Source: Ilumatobacteraceae bacterium (GTDB lineage: Bacteria; Actinomycetota; Acidimicrobiia; Acidimicrobiales; Ilumatobacteraceae). Taken from it: 35,219 nt of DNA. The notes below the pieces were generated by a model that did not search any database, had not been told where the DNA came from, and saw only the letters and a program-made list of their open reading frames with translations. The stretch lies in assembly GCA_009694565.1 (NCBI GenBank), contig SHUR01000006.1, positions 1 to 35,219 of the forward strand. Reading direction: 5' to 3'. Both the position numbers and the translations under genes were made by a program. Shown here in pieces: positions 15,272 through 22,650 of this stretch. Position 1 is the stretch's first letter. The number at the start of each line of letters is the position of its first letter.

Positions 15272-15961
15272 ATGATTACGCCTTCAATGGAGTGGGGCCG
15301 CCATGACTGGACAGGTGCCGCTGCAGAGTTTCATGCAACGGAGTTGCCTGCGGAGCGTGCAATGTGGTGGTGCCACGTTGAGACACCGACTGTGATTCTT
15401 GGATCAACTCAATCAGTTGATGATGTTAATCAGAACATTGCAGAGGAAAGTGGTGTGTTGGTGTCGCGACGGCGCAGTGGTGGGGGAGCAGTATTTGTGC
15501 ACCCTTCAGATTCTGTATGGATTGACATAACAATCAGTCGAGCTGATCCATTGTGGAAAGACGAACTCGCACAGTCAATGCTGTGGCTTGGTGAATGTTT
15601 CGTTGAAGCACTGTCACCGTGGGTGGAGGCTGAGGTGTATCGCAACTCGTTCTCAACAGGGGTTGACGGTCGTGTCGTGTGCTTTGCGAGTTCATCTCCT
15701 GGTGAAGTTTTTGTGGGAGCCAAGAAGCTTGTGGGCATTAGTCAACGACGCGGTCGAGACGGCGCCAGATTTCAATGTGTGTTGTATCGACACTGGCGAC
15801 CAGATGAGTGGTCGGCAATCCTTGCTTCGGCCGAAGTGCGGTCACGGGTTGCAGATATTGCCGTGGCGACCCTCGATGTCCCGGCTCTCACCCTCGTACA
15901 AGCCATCTCTAAACAGCTCGCTGGCATCGGTGGGGAAGATAGTGGAGCGATTTGGGGATAA
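15272..15961 (+). CDS. Lipoate-protein ligase A-like (BPL/LPL fold) protein
   Basis: A 229-residue protein with the biotin/lipoate ligase catalytic fold. SRRRSGGGAVFVHP (65-78) is the lipoyl-AMP-binding motif, and GAKKLVGISQRR (149-160) contains the conserved catalytic lysine (Lys151). It lacks the extra C-terminal domain of E. coli LplA, so it may transfer or ligate lipoate or octanoate, or be a divergent member with another substrate. No lipoate-dependent enzymes are nearby. No clear ribosome site precedes ATG 15272; ATG 15287 is an alternative. Its 3' end carries the first part of the MraZ operator, and the mraZ promoter begins just past its stop. Confidence 0.8.
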   Translation: MITPSMEWGRHDWTGAAAEFHATELPAERAMWWCHVETPTVILGSTQSVDDVNQNIAEESGVLVSRRRSGGGAVFVHPSDSVWIDITISRADPLWKDELAQSMLWLGECFVEALSPWVEAEVYRNSFSTGVDGRVVCFASSSPGEVFVGAKKLVGISQRRGRDGARFQCVLYRHWRPDEWSAILASAEVRSRVADIAVATLDVPALTLVQAISKQLAGIGGEDSGAIWG

Positions 15962-15987
15962 ATGGTTGACAGTGGGGCATAGTGGGG
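15943..15987 (+). promoter_or_regulatory. MraZ operator: five in-phase direct repeats
   Basis: TGGAG (15943), TGGGG (15953), TGGTT (15963), TGGGG (15973) and TGGGG (15983) are spaced exactly 10 bases apart. Known E. coli MraZ sites are TGGGN repeats separated by five bases, the same 10-base period. The repeats cover the mraZ promoter from upstream of -35 to the -10 edge, so bound MraZ should block RNA polymerase (autorepression). Confidence 0.85.
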
Positions 15988-15994
15988 ATACTCT
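15966..15994 (+). promoter_or_regulatory. mraZ/dcw promoter
   Basis: A perfect TTGACA (15966-15971) is followed after 17 bases by TACTCT (15989-15994), a TANNNT-type -10. The start would be near 16001, giving a leader of about 40 bases with the ribosome site GGGAAGG (16025-16031). The element is embedded in the MraZ repeats. Confidence 0.75.
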
Positions 15995-16039
15995 GTCCCA
16001 CGGGAGAGGCGGAGAACTTCACCCGGGAAGGCAGAGATT

Positions 16040-16456
16040 GTGTTTGTTGGAGTGCATGAGCGACAGCTCGACCCAAAAGGTCGACTCGCGCTCCCTGCTG
16101 CATTTCGTCCCCGTCTCGAACCTCGCTGTTACTTGGCCTTTGGTCGCGATAAATGTATAGACGTTCTTACGGCTGAAGCCTTCGAGCAAGTTGCTGAGGA
16201 CATGCTCCAAAAAGTACGGAGCGGAGAGATGGACCGCAACGAACAGCGAGCACTTGCTGCAAACACGATTGAGGTAACCATTGATGCTCAAGGTCGCGTG
16301 AACCTTGATGAAAAACTTCGCGAGTACGCAGGAGTGCTGTTGGGCTCACGAGTGATTGTCGCTGGTTCCTTTGACCGCGTCGAAATCTGGGAACCAGATC
16401 GTCATGATCGCAACATCAGTTCGGGTACCGAACAAATAGCTGGAGCGGGCGCGTGA
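16040..16456 (+). CDS. mraZ: Transcriptional regulator MraZ
   Basis: A 138-residue DNA-binding protein with two AbrB-like repeats, each with a D-x-x-G-R motif: LDPKGRLALPAAFR (10-23) and IDAQGRVNLDEKLREYAGV (about 81-99). MraZ forms large rings and represses its own dcw operon in bacteria where it has been studied. The start is GTG 16040 with GGGAAGG eight bases before it. It is first in the dcw cluster and has its own operator just upstream. It ends 173 bases before the likely rsmH start, a gap filled by the hairpin RNA. Confidence 0.96.
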   Translation: MFVGVHERQLDPKGRLALPAAFRPRLEPRCYLAFGRDKCIDVLTAEAFEQVAEDMLQKVRSGEMDRNEQRALAANTIEVTIDAQGRVNLDEKLREYAGVLLGSRVIVAGSFDRVEIWEPDRHDRNISSGTEQIAGAGA

Positions 16457-16496
16457 TTCTCGATGCTCCACATGTCTTTTCAATCAGTCAGTGGCC

Positions 16497-16620
16497 GACG
16501 GTCTCTGGCAGTCTCCCGGATGGCACGGTGGTTAGCTCCAACTCCGCCCGCTACCATCGCGCACATTCCGGGGATACATCCGGGTGGCAATTGCTTTCCG
16601 GGAGGCTGCCAGGGACCGTC
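16497..16620 (+). ncRNA. mraW RNA motif (structured leader of rsmH)
   Basis: Positions 16497-16520 and 16597-16620 pair along all 24 positions (22 Watson-Crick, two G-U), enclosing a 76-base domain. Inside it TGG-bulge-TAGC (16529-16536) can pair with GCTACCA (16550-16556), and CCGG (16568-16571) with CCGG (16580-16583). An actinobacterial mraW RNA motif upstream of mraW (rsmH) was reported from comparative genomics; position, size and shape agree. The purine run AGGGA (16611-16615) lies in the 3' arm, ten to fifteen bases before the rsmH ATG, so folding may limit rsmH translation. Match to the published consensus was not computed. Confidence 0.75.
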
Positions 16621-16629
16621 CGTCATGAC

Positions 16630-17592
16630 ATGGGTACCAACGTGAACGCGGTTTTTGCTCACCTGCCAGTGATGTTGGAACAAATTACCGATGTCTTTTC
16701 CAACATGAACGCCGGTGTTTTTCTTGATGCAACACTCGGTGGCGCTGGACATAGCACGGCAATACTGACGGCGCATCCCCAAGTGTCATTGCTGGGAATC
16801 GATCAAGATGACATGGCTCTTGAATCAGCTGAACAAGTTCTTGCAGCCGCTGGTTGTAGCGGACGCGTTGCCCTCCGACGTGCCCGGTTCGATGCAGCGG
16901 CGCTAATCGTGGCGAAAGAGGGCATCGGCTCGTTGTCCGGTGCCCTCTTCGACCTCGGTGTTTCTTCTCCACAATTCGATGTTGCTGAGCGTGGATTTTC
17001 ATATCGATTCGATGCGCCGCTTGATATGCGCATGGACCGCTCCCAAACTTTGAGTGCAGATGTGATTGTTAACACTTATGACGAAGATGCGTTAACGAGC
17101 ATGTTGCGTCGAAATGCGGACGAGCGTCATGCTTACCGAATTGCAAAGGCGATTATTGCCGCACGTCCGGTCCATTCCACTGCGCGATTGTCAGATGTCG
17201 TGAGTTCAGCAATCCCTGCGCCAGCGCGACGTCGCGGAGGACATCCTGCGAAAAGGACCTTTCAGGCTATTCGTATTGAAGTCAATGCAGAGCTTGAAAT
17301 TCTTCCGGGTGCTTTACGGAACGTCATTTCACTATTGGCTCCGGGCGCTCGATTGGCAGTTCTTTCGTATCACTCTGGCGAAGACCGCATCGTGAAGTCC
17401 GTGATGAGATCAGCAGAGACTGGCGATTGTGATTGCCCACCAAATCTTCCCTGCGGATGCGGTGCTATGCGGTCAGTCGTTCGTGTCCGTGCACCTCGTG
17501 ATGCAAGTAGAGCCGAATTGGCGCTTAACCCCAGGTCTTCTTCGGCACGTTTGCGAGTCGTCGAGAAAATACCTATCGAGAGCCAGAAGTAA
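16630..17592 (+). CDS. rsmH: 16S rRNA (cytosine-1402-N4)-methyltransferase
   Basis: Methylates N4 of C1402 in the ribosomal decoding centre, using SAM. With ATG 16630 the protein has 320 residues, the usual size, and begins with the family start AHLPVMLEQITDVF. Motifs are LDATLGGAGHSTAIL (SAM loop), FDLGVSSPQFDVAERGFSYRFDAPLDMRMD, and PAKRTFQAIRIEVNAEL. The open frame extends back to 16453 (379 residues), but that extension would run through the hairpin RNA and has no homology, so the shorter start is preferred. It is preceded by mraZ and followed by the ftsL-like gene after two bases. Confidence 0.95.
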   Translation: MGTNVNAVFAHLPVMLEQITDVFSNMNAGVFLDATLGGAGHSTAILTAHPQVSLLGIDQDDMALESAEQVLAAAGCSGRVALRRARFDAAALIVAKEGIGSLSGALFDLGVSSPQFDVAERGFSYRFDAPLDMRMDRSQTLSADVIVNTYDEDALTSMLRRNADERHAYRIAKAIIAARPVHSTARLSDVVSSAIPAPARRRGGHPAKRTFQAIRIEVNAELEILPGALRNVISLLAPGARLAVLSYHSGEDRIVKSVMRSAETGDCDCPPNLPCGCGAMRSVVRVRAPRDASRAELALNPRSSSARLRVVEKIPIESQK

Positions 17593-17594
17593 TC

Positions 17595-18062
17595 ATGGCT
17601 GTCGCTATCAAATTTCCAACAGTTCTGGCGCCACGTGAGGACCGAGATAATCGGCCCAAGTTGGCGTTGGTTCCTCAGAGCGAGCGACGCTATTTCCGAG
17701 TAATCACCGCGGTGGCTCTCGTCGTAACAGTGATGTTCTGCATCGTGGCGCTTCGTGCACATATGGCTCAACAAGAGATGCATCTAGATAAATTGAACTA
17801 CGACATCACCCGTGCGCGAGCACATTTCGAAACCTTGCGCGCCGAACGTGCAAATCTTCAGTCACCTGGCCAATTGATGAATCAGGCAAGTCTCATGGGT
17901 CTCGTTCCGAGTTTTCCAATTCGCATGGTAGGTATTCCGACAGCTGTTGCCGCTGAAGTAGCAGCAACAGTGGGCAAAGTCGATTCTGACGTCGTGGCTC
18001 GTACTGAATCGCCGCTTGACGAGTTCGGTCGGATGAAAGCAGTCGTGGTCGGATCACCATGA
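17595..18062 (+). CDS. ftsL: FtsL-like septum formation protein
   Basis: A 155-residue single-pass protein: cytoplasmic N-terminus (1-34), one membrane helix (about 36-56, VITAVALVVTVMFCIVALRAH), then a periplasm-side coiled coil (about 60-95, QQEMHLDKLNYDITRARAHFETLRAERANL). This is the shape of FtsL/DivIC division proteins, which bridge FtsQ and the FtsW-FtsI synthase. Sequence similarity in the family is low, so the name rests on topology and on its place between rsmH and ftsI. It overlaps ftsI by 4 bases. Confidence 0.8.
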   Translation: MAVAIKFPTVLAPREDRDNRPKLALVPQSERRYFRVITAVALVVTVMFCIVALRAHMAQQEMHLDKLNYDITRARAHFETLRAERANLQSPGQLMNQASLMGLVPSFPIRMVGIPTAVAAEVAATVGKVDSDVVARTESPLDEFGRMKAVVVGSP

Positions 18063-20137
18063 CTGGGCCAGAAAGTTCACATCGCGGCACGCGTTCACAC
18101 GCAACGCCGTCGTCATCAGGATCAACAACTTCTCGTTCTGCATCATCTCGTTCAAAGTCGTCTCGCGTAACGAGTAATGGCGGTGCTTCGTCTGGTCGTT
18201 CACGTTCGACAAGTCGACCACCGGTAGCAAAGAGGCCAAGTCGGCCCCCAGTTCGCAGTTCGGCAGCAACTCGCGGGCCGGCATCAACTGTGTCACCCTT
18301 TGAATCTCTTATGGCATCTGCATGGCATTGGACCAAGATGAGTTTCACTGGGGAAGTACCAGCGTCATTGCGCTCAAGCAAGATTCCATCATCAGAAGCT
18401 CACCACAGGGTCAAGCATCGTTTACGAATCATGGTGGGACTTTTCATCCTTGCCCTAATCTCGTTGCTTGGTCGAGTGGTGCTTTTGCAAACGGTTCAAC
18501 GGCATTCGTACTTCGAAGCAAGCGTAGATCAGCGCACCAGAGTGAATATTCTGCGTGCAGCTCGCGGGGTCATCTTCGATCGCAACGGTCATGAGCTGGC
18601 ACTGTCTGTCCCAAGTACAACCGTGTATGCGGATCCTCGTGATATCACTGATGTTCCTGCTGTTGCGCACGCATTATCTGTTGCACTGGCGCACACCCCG
18701 GAACAAGAGGCCCGACTGCTCACAACTCTCAGCGCTCCCGGTTCAAAATTCACTTACATCGCGAGAGGCCTGAGTAAAGAAAATGCTCAAACTCTGCTTG
18801 GTCTCGCACTACCTGGTGTGTATTCGTACAAGGAACCGTCTCGACAGGTAGAAGGCGGAGTTGCGGGCGCTGTCATTGGTCGAACAGATCCTGACGGGCT
18901 AGGAACGTCTGGCCTTGAAAAGCAATTTAACAAAATTCTCACAGGGGTTGACGGCAAAGGTATTCGTGAAGTTGATAAGAATGGCCGTTCAATCGCCGGA
19001 GTACAGAGCACCACAGCGGCGCCAGTTGCCGGCGATGACATTGTTTTAACGCTTGACAAGAATATTCAGTTTCAAACTGACACAGCTCTCCTTGACCGTG
19101 TTGGACAACTCAGTGCCAAAGGAGGCACTGCAATTGTGATGAATACAACGACGGGCCAGGTGTATGCGATGTCGAATGTGCGACGGAATACTGCAGGCTC
19201 TGCAGTTCTTGCATCAGGAAACTTTGCAGCTGTTGAGGCGTATGAGCCTGGATCTGTGGCAAAAGTGTTCTCAATCAGCGCTGCATTGAATGAAGGAACC
19301 GTGACTCCAGAAACAGTCTTAAGGGTTCCAGGTGCAATCGTTGTTGACAAATTTCCCATTCGTGATGCATGGCCTCACCCTCCCATGGACATGAATGTGC
19401 GAAGCATTATTAGTGAGAGTTCAAACATTGGAACCCTCATGACAGCGGGAACAATCAGTTCTAATTCCTTGCACGATTATTTGTCTGCATTTGGTTTTGG
19501 TCAGAAAACGGGTCTGGATTATCCAGGTGAAAGTCGGGGAACCTTACGAAACGCGAACAAATGGCGAGGCACGGAAAAGGTAACTGTGTCGTACGGTTAT
19601 GGAATGGCCGCAACCGCACTCCAAATGATCGCAGGTGTGAATACTGTGGCGAACAAGGGAACTTATGTTGCTCCACAGTTAGTGAGTGCCACCATTGATA
19701 AGACGGGGAAACGGCATCCTGTAGCCCCGTCTAATACTCGATCAGTTCTTAAACCTGAGACAGCTGCAGCTATGACCGAGATGTTACGAGAAGTTATCTG
19801 TACAGGAACTGGAGAACTCGCTCAAGTAAAGGGCATGGAAATCGCTGGCAAAACGGGTACTGGCTACAAGGTGCAGGCGAATGGAACATATTCAACAGAT
19901 ACTGGCGGGCGTAAGTATTTTGCATCGTTCGTCGGATATTTTCCAGCTACTAATCCTCAAGTAACGATCTTGATCAGCATTGACGAACCGAACGCGTCAT
20001 CTCGGGACCGTTTCGGTGGTACTGCCGCAGCTACGGTCTTTGCTCGTTTGGTTCCAGGAGTAATGCACGAATTGGGTATCCAGGCAACTGGTTCAGGCAC
20101 TGGTTGTAAGGCGGGCGCTAAGTCTGCTGGACACTGA
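18059..20137 (+). CDS. ftsI: Peptidoglycan transpeptidase FtsI (class B PBP3)
   Basis: A 692-residue division-specific transpeptidase. Residues 1-80 are a disordered cytoplasmic tail rich in Ser, Arg and Pro with 14 basic residues and a single acidic one. The membrane anchor is at about 122-145 (LRIMVGLFILALISLLGRVVLLQTV). The PBP dimerisation domain follows (RAARGVIFDRNGHELA at 167-182). The transpeptidase domain has S399-V-A-K402, S454-S-N456 and K598-T-G600. It acts with FtsW at the septum. It is longer than E. coli FtsI (588) mainly because of the N-terminal tail. The ATG overlaps the ftsL stop by 4 bases. Confidence 0.96.
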   Translation: MTGPESSHRGTRSHATPSSSGSTTSRSASSRSKSSRVTSNGGASSGRSRSTSRPPVAKRPSRPPVRSSAATRGPASTVSPFESLMASAWHWTKMSFTGEVPASLRSSKIPSSEAHHRVKHRLRIMVGLFILALISLLGRVVLLQTVQRHSYFEASVDQRTRVNILRAARGVIFDRNGHELALSVPSTTVYADPRDITDVPAVAHALSVALAHTPEQEARLLTTLSAPGSKFTYIARGLSKENAQTLLGLALPGVYSYKEPSRQVEGGVAGAVIGRTDPDGLGTSGLEKQFNKILTGVDGKGIREVDKNGRSIAGVQSTTAAPVAGDDIVLTLDKNIQFQTDTALLDRVGQLSAKGGTAIVMNTTTGQVYAMSNVRRNTAGSAVLASGNFAAVEAYEPGSVAKVFSISAALNEGTVTPETVLRVPGAIVVDKFPIRDAWPHPPMDMNVRSIISESSNIGTLMTAGTISSNSLHDYLSAFGFGQKTGLDYPGESRGTLRNANKWRGTEKVTVSYGYGMAATALQMIAGVNTVANKGTYVAPQLVSATIDKTGKRHPVAPSNTRSVLKPETAAAMTEMLREVICTGTGELAQVKGMEIAGKTGTGYKVQANGTYSTDTGGRKYFASFVGYFPATNPQVTILISIDEPNASSRDRFGGTAAATVFARLVPGVMHELGIQATGSGTGCKAGAKSAGH

Positions 20138-20151
20138 TCGGATCATGAAGC

Positions 20152-21594
20152 ATGTCGCGCCATTCAGTTTCTCCGTTGACTGTCGACAGCCTTGTCATGC
20201 ACGCCGACATTGCTGCCACGATTGTCGGAAGTAAGAACGCTGTATTCTCTGGGATAACTCAGGATTCTCGTAATGTTGAACCGGGTGACATCCTGTGTTG
20301 CGTTCGGGGACAGTTGTTCGACGGCCATCAGTTCATCTCTGAAGGAATCATGCGTGGAGCCGTGGCGGTACTTGTCGACCATATTGATGAATCAATAGCA
20401 TCGTCCGTCGTACAAATCATCGTGCCTGATGTACGCAGAGTTCTTGGTCGCATCGCATCTGCTGCTTTTCGGCACCCTGCATCCTCTTTGAAGATGGTTG
20501 GGATCACCGGAACAAATGGCAAAACAACAACTGCGTCAATTCTTGGGTCGTTGTTGACGGCTCATGGCGGATCTGTGCATGTGATGGGAACATTGACGGG
20601 AGCGCGGACAACCCCTGAGTCAATAGATCTGCACGCCCAATTACGTTCATGCGTGGACTCAGGGGTTGATCATGTAGTCATGGAAGTGTCGTCGCATGCG
20701 TTGGAGCATCACCGCGTAGATGGAATCGCTTTCGATGTGGCTGTCTTCACAAATCTCGGTCATGACCACCTTGACTTTCATGGCACCATGAAAAATTACT
20801 TTGCGGCCAAGAGAAAGTTGTTCACATCTGAACATGCAAGAGCGGCTGTAGTCAATGCAGATGACCCCTATGGGCTCCGCTTGCAAACGGAAGCTGTTGT
20901 TCCAACATCTTCGTATTCTTTATCGAATGTAAGCAATGTGATGGTCGCTGCGTCCCATGTTTCCTTTACCTGGAAGAGTCTTGACGTTCGTCTTCCAATT
21001 GGTGGCTCTTATGCAGTGATGAATGCACTCGCTGCCATTACTGCTGCCAATGAACTTGGTGTTCCTGATGAGCGCATCATCAGTGGATGTGCCTCCGTGC
21101 AGACCGTGCCTGGTCGGTTTGAATCAGTCCCTAATGATGTTGACATCGATGTTGTGGTCGACTTTGCGCATACGCCTGAAGCGTTGCAGGGCCTGTTGAT
21201 TAGTGCGCGAGAAATTGCTCGCGCAGGATTGATAGTGGTTTTTGGATGCGGCGGAGATAGGGACCATGCAAAGCGCCCACTCATGGGGGACATCGCATCT
21301 CGCGGGGCGGACATCGTGATTGTTACCTCTGATAATCCACGTAGCGAAGACCCAGAGCTCATACTGGCCGAAGTCATGTCAGGCGTTGTGGTCAATCATG
21401 CGTTGGTTAGTTCCATCGTGAACAGAGAAAAAGCAATTGAATCCGCCATCTTGGGTGCAAAGCGTGGTGACATGGTGGTTATAGCTGGCAAGGGTCATGA
21501 AACAACTCAGGAAATTAATGGTGTGATGACACCTAGCAGCGATGTAGCGATCGCTGCCGGAGCGCTTCGGATGCGAGAGGAGAAAACGAAATGA
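20152..21594 (+). CDS. murE: UDP-MurNAc-L-Ala-D-Glu:meso-diaminopimelate ligase
   Basis: A 480-residue Mur ligase adding the third amino acid of the stem peptide in the cytoplasm. The ATP loop is GITGTNGKTTT (117-127), VMEVSSHAL and NLGHDHLDFH lie in the central domain, and the DNPRSEDP motif (394-401) is the one that selects meso-diaminopimelate rather than lysine. Length is normal for MurE alone, so no MurF is fused to it. It overlaps mraY by 4 bases, leaving no room for murF, which usually sits here. Confidence 0.96.
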   Translation: MSRHSVSPLTVDSLVMHADIAATIVGSKNAVFSGITQDSRNVEPGDILCCVRGQLFDGHQFISEGIMRGAVAVLVDHIDESIASSVVQIIVPDVRRVLGRIASAAFRHPASSLKMVGITGTNGKTTTASILGSLLTAHGGSVHVMGTLTGARTTPESIDLHAQLRSCVDSGVDHVVMEVSSHALEHHRVDGIAFDVAVFTNLGHDHLDFHGTMKNYFAAKRKLFTSEHARAAVVNADDPYGLRLQTEAVVPTSSYSLSNVSNVMVAASHVSFTWKSLDVRLPIGGSYAVMNALAAITAANELGVPDERIISGCASVQTVPGRFESVPNDVDIDVVVDFAHTPEALQGLLISAREIARAGLIVVFGCGGDRDHAKRPLMGDIASRGADIVIVTSDNPRSEDPELILAEVMSGVVVNHALVSSIVNREKAIESAILGAKRGDMVVIAGKGHETTQEINGVMTPSSDVAIAAGALRMREEKTK

Positions 21595-22649
21595 TTGCAG
21601 TTCTTATCGCTGGAGCAGTGGCCATGGTGTTGTCTCTGTTTGGTACGCGCGCGTTGATCTCATTTTTTGATTCGATTGGGAAAGGTCAGCCGATTCTCGG
21701 TTCTGACGACCATGGACCCGTTCATCACATGAAAAAGCAAGGGACAGCCACGATGGGCGGAATTGCCATCATGGTGTCCGCATTCATTGGTTGGGTTGCG
21801 GGACATCTGCGCGGTGGAATAGCTCTCTCTGACCAAGCAATGATTATGTGGGCCATCTGTGGAGTCTTGTCAGTCATCGGTTTCCTTGATGACTTCTTGA
21901 AAGTGCGTCACGCGCATAATCGCGGAATCTTTTGGAAGAAAAAGGGATACATCACCTTCGGACTGGTTGTCGCCATGATGACGTGGCTACTCGTGGGAAC
22001 AGGTGTTAGCGAAACGTTGTCGTTCACTCGCCTGGATTTCCCCGGATGGCAGTTGTCGCCCGTTCTGTGGGTCGTATGGACATCAGTGATGGTGTGGGCA
22101 ACAACAAATGCTGTGAACGTGACGGACGGTCTCGACGGTCTCGCCGCTGGCTCAGCCTTGTTCGGATTTCTAGCCTTCACGGTGATTGCATATTGGGGAT
22201 TTCGAAATCCTGATATTTATCATTTGGTCAACCCTCTTGACTTGGCTGTTTTTTCTGCCGCAATGGCAGGTGCATGCGGTGGGTTTCTGTGGTGGAATGC
22301 TGCGCCAGCGCGAATTTTTATGGGAGACGTTGGAGCGTTAGGAATTGGCGCAGCCTTGGGCTTATTGGCGGTGACCACCAATACGCACATGTTGCTTCCA
22401 CTGATCTGTGCACTCAATGTGATGGAAGCTGGCTCAGTTGCTTTGCAGATGGGTGTATTCAAGGCATCGGGTCGAAAGAAACGATTGTTTCGTATGTCGC
22501 CAATTCATCATCACTTTGAACTTCTCGGGTGGCCAGAAACTACTGTCATTATTCGATTTTGGATCTTGTCTGGAATATGTGTGGCTGTCGCGGTCGGAAT
22601 GTTTATTGCAGACTTCACACACATAGCCGATTCCTTTGCCGGGCGGTGA
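21591..22649 (+). CDS. mraY: Phospho-MurNAc-pentapeptide transferase
   Basis: A 352-residue integral membrane enzyme making lipid I from UDP-MurNAc-pentapeptide and undecaprenyl phosphate. Motifs are GPVHHMKKQGTATMGG (42-57; most homologs have TPTMGG), FLDDFLK with the catalytic pair Asp100-Asp101, NAVNVTDGLDGLAAG, GDVGALGIGAALG, and the SPIHHHFELLGW histidine cluster. About ten membrane helices are evident. The ATG overlaps the murE stop; it ends one base before murD. Confidence 0.96.
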   Translation: MIAVLIAGAVAMVLSLFGTRALISFFDSIGKGQPILGSDDHGPVHHMKKQGTATMGGIAIMVSAFIGWVAGHLRGGIALSDQAMIMWAICGVLSVIGFLDDFLKVRHAHNRGIFWKKKGYITFGLVVAMMTWLLVGTGVSETLSFTRLDFPGWQLSPVLWVVWTSVMVWATTNAVNVTDGLDGLAAGSALFGFLAFTVIAYWGFRNPDIYHLVNPLDLAVFSAAMAGACGGFLWWNAAPARIFMGDVGALGIGAALGLLAVTTNTHMLLPLICALNVMEAGSVALQMGVFKASGRKKRLFRMSPIHHHFELLGWPETTVIIRFWILSGICVAVAVGMFIADFTHIADSFAGR

Positions 22650-22650
22650 C

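Noticed and set aside
15931-15935. Another TGGGG as a sixth MraZ repeat
   Set aside because: It is out of the 10-base phase by two bases, so it was not counted with the other five.
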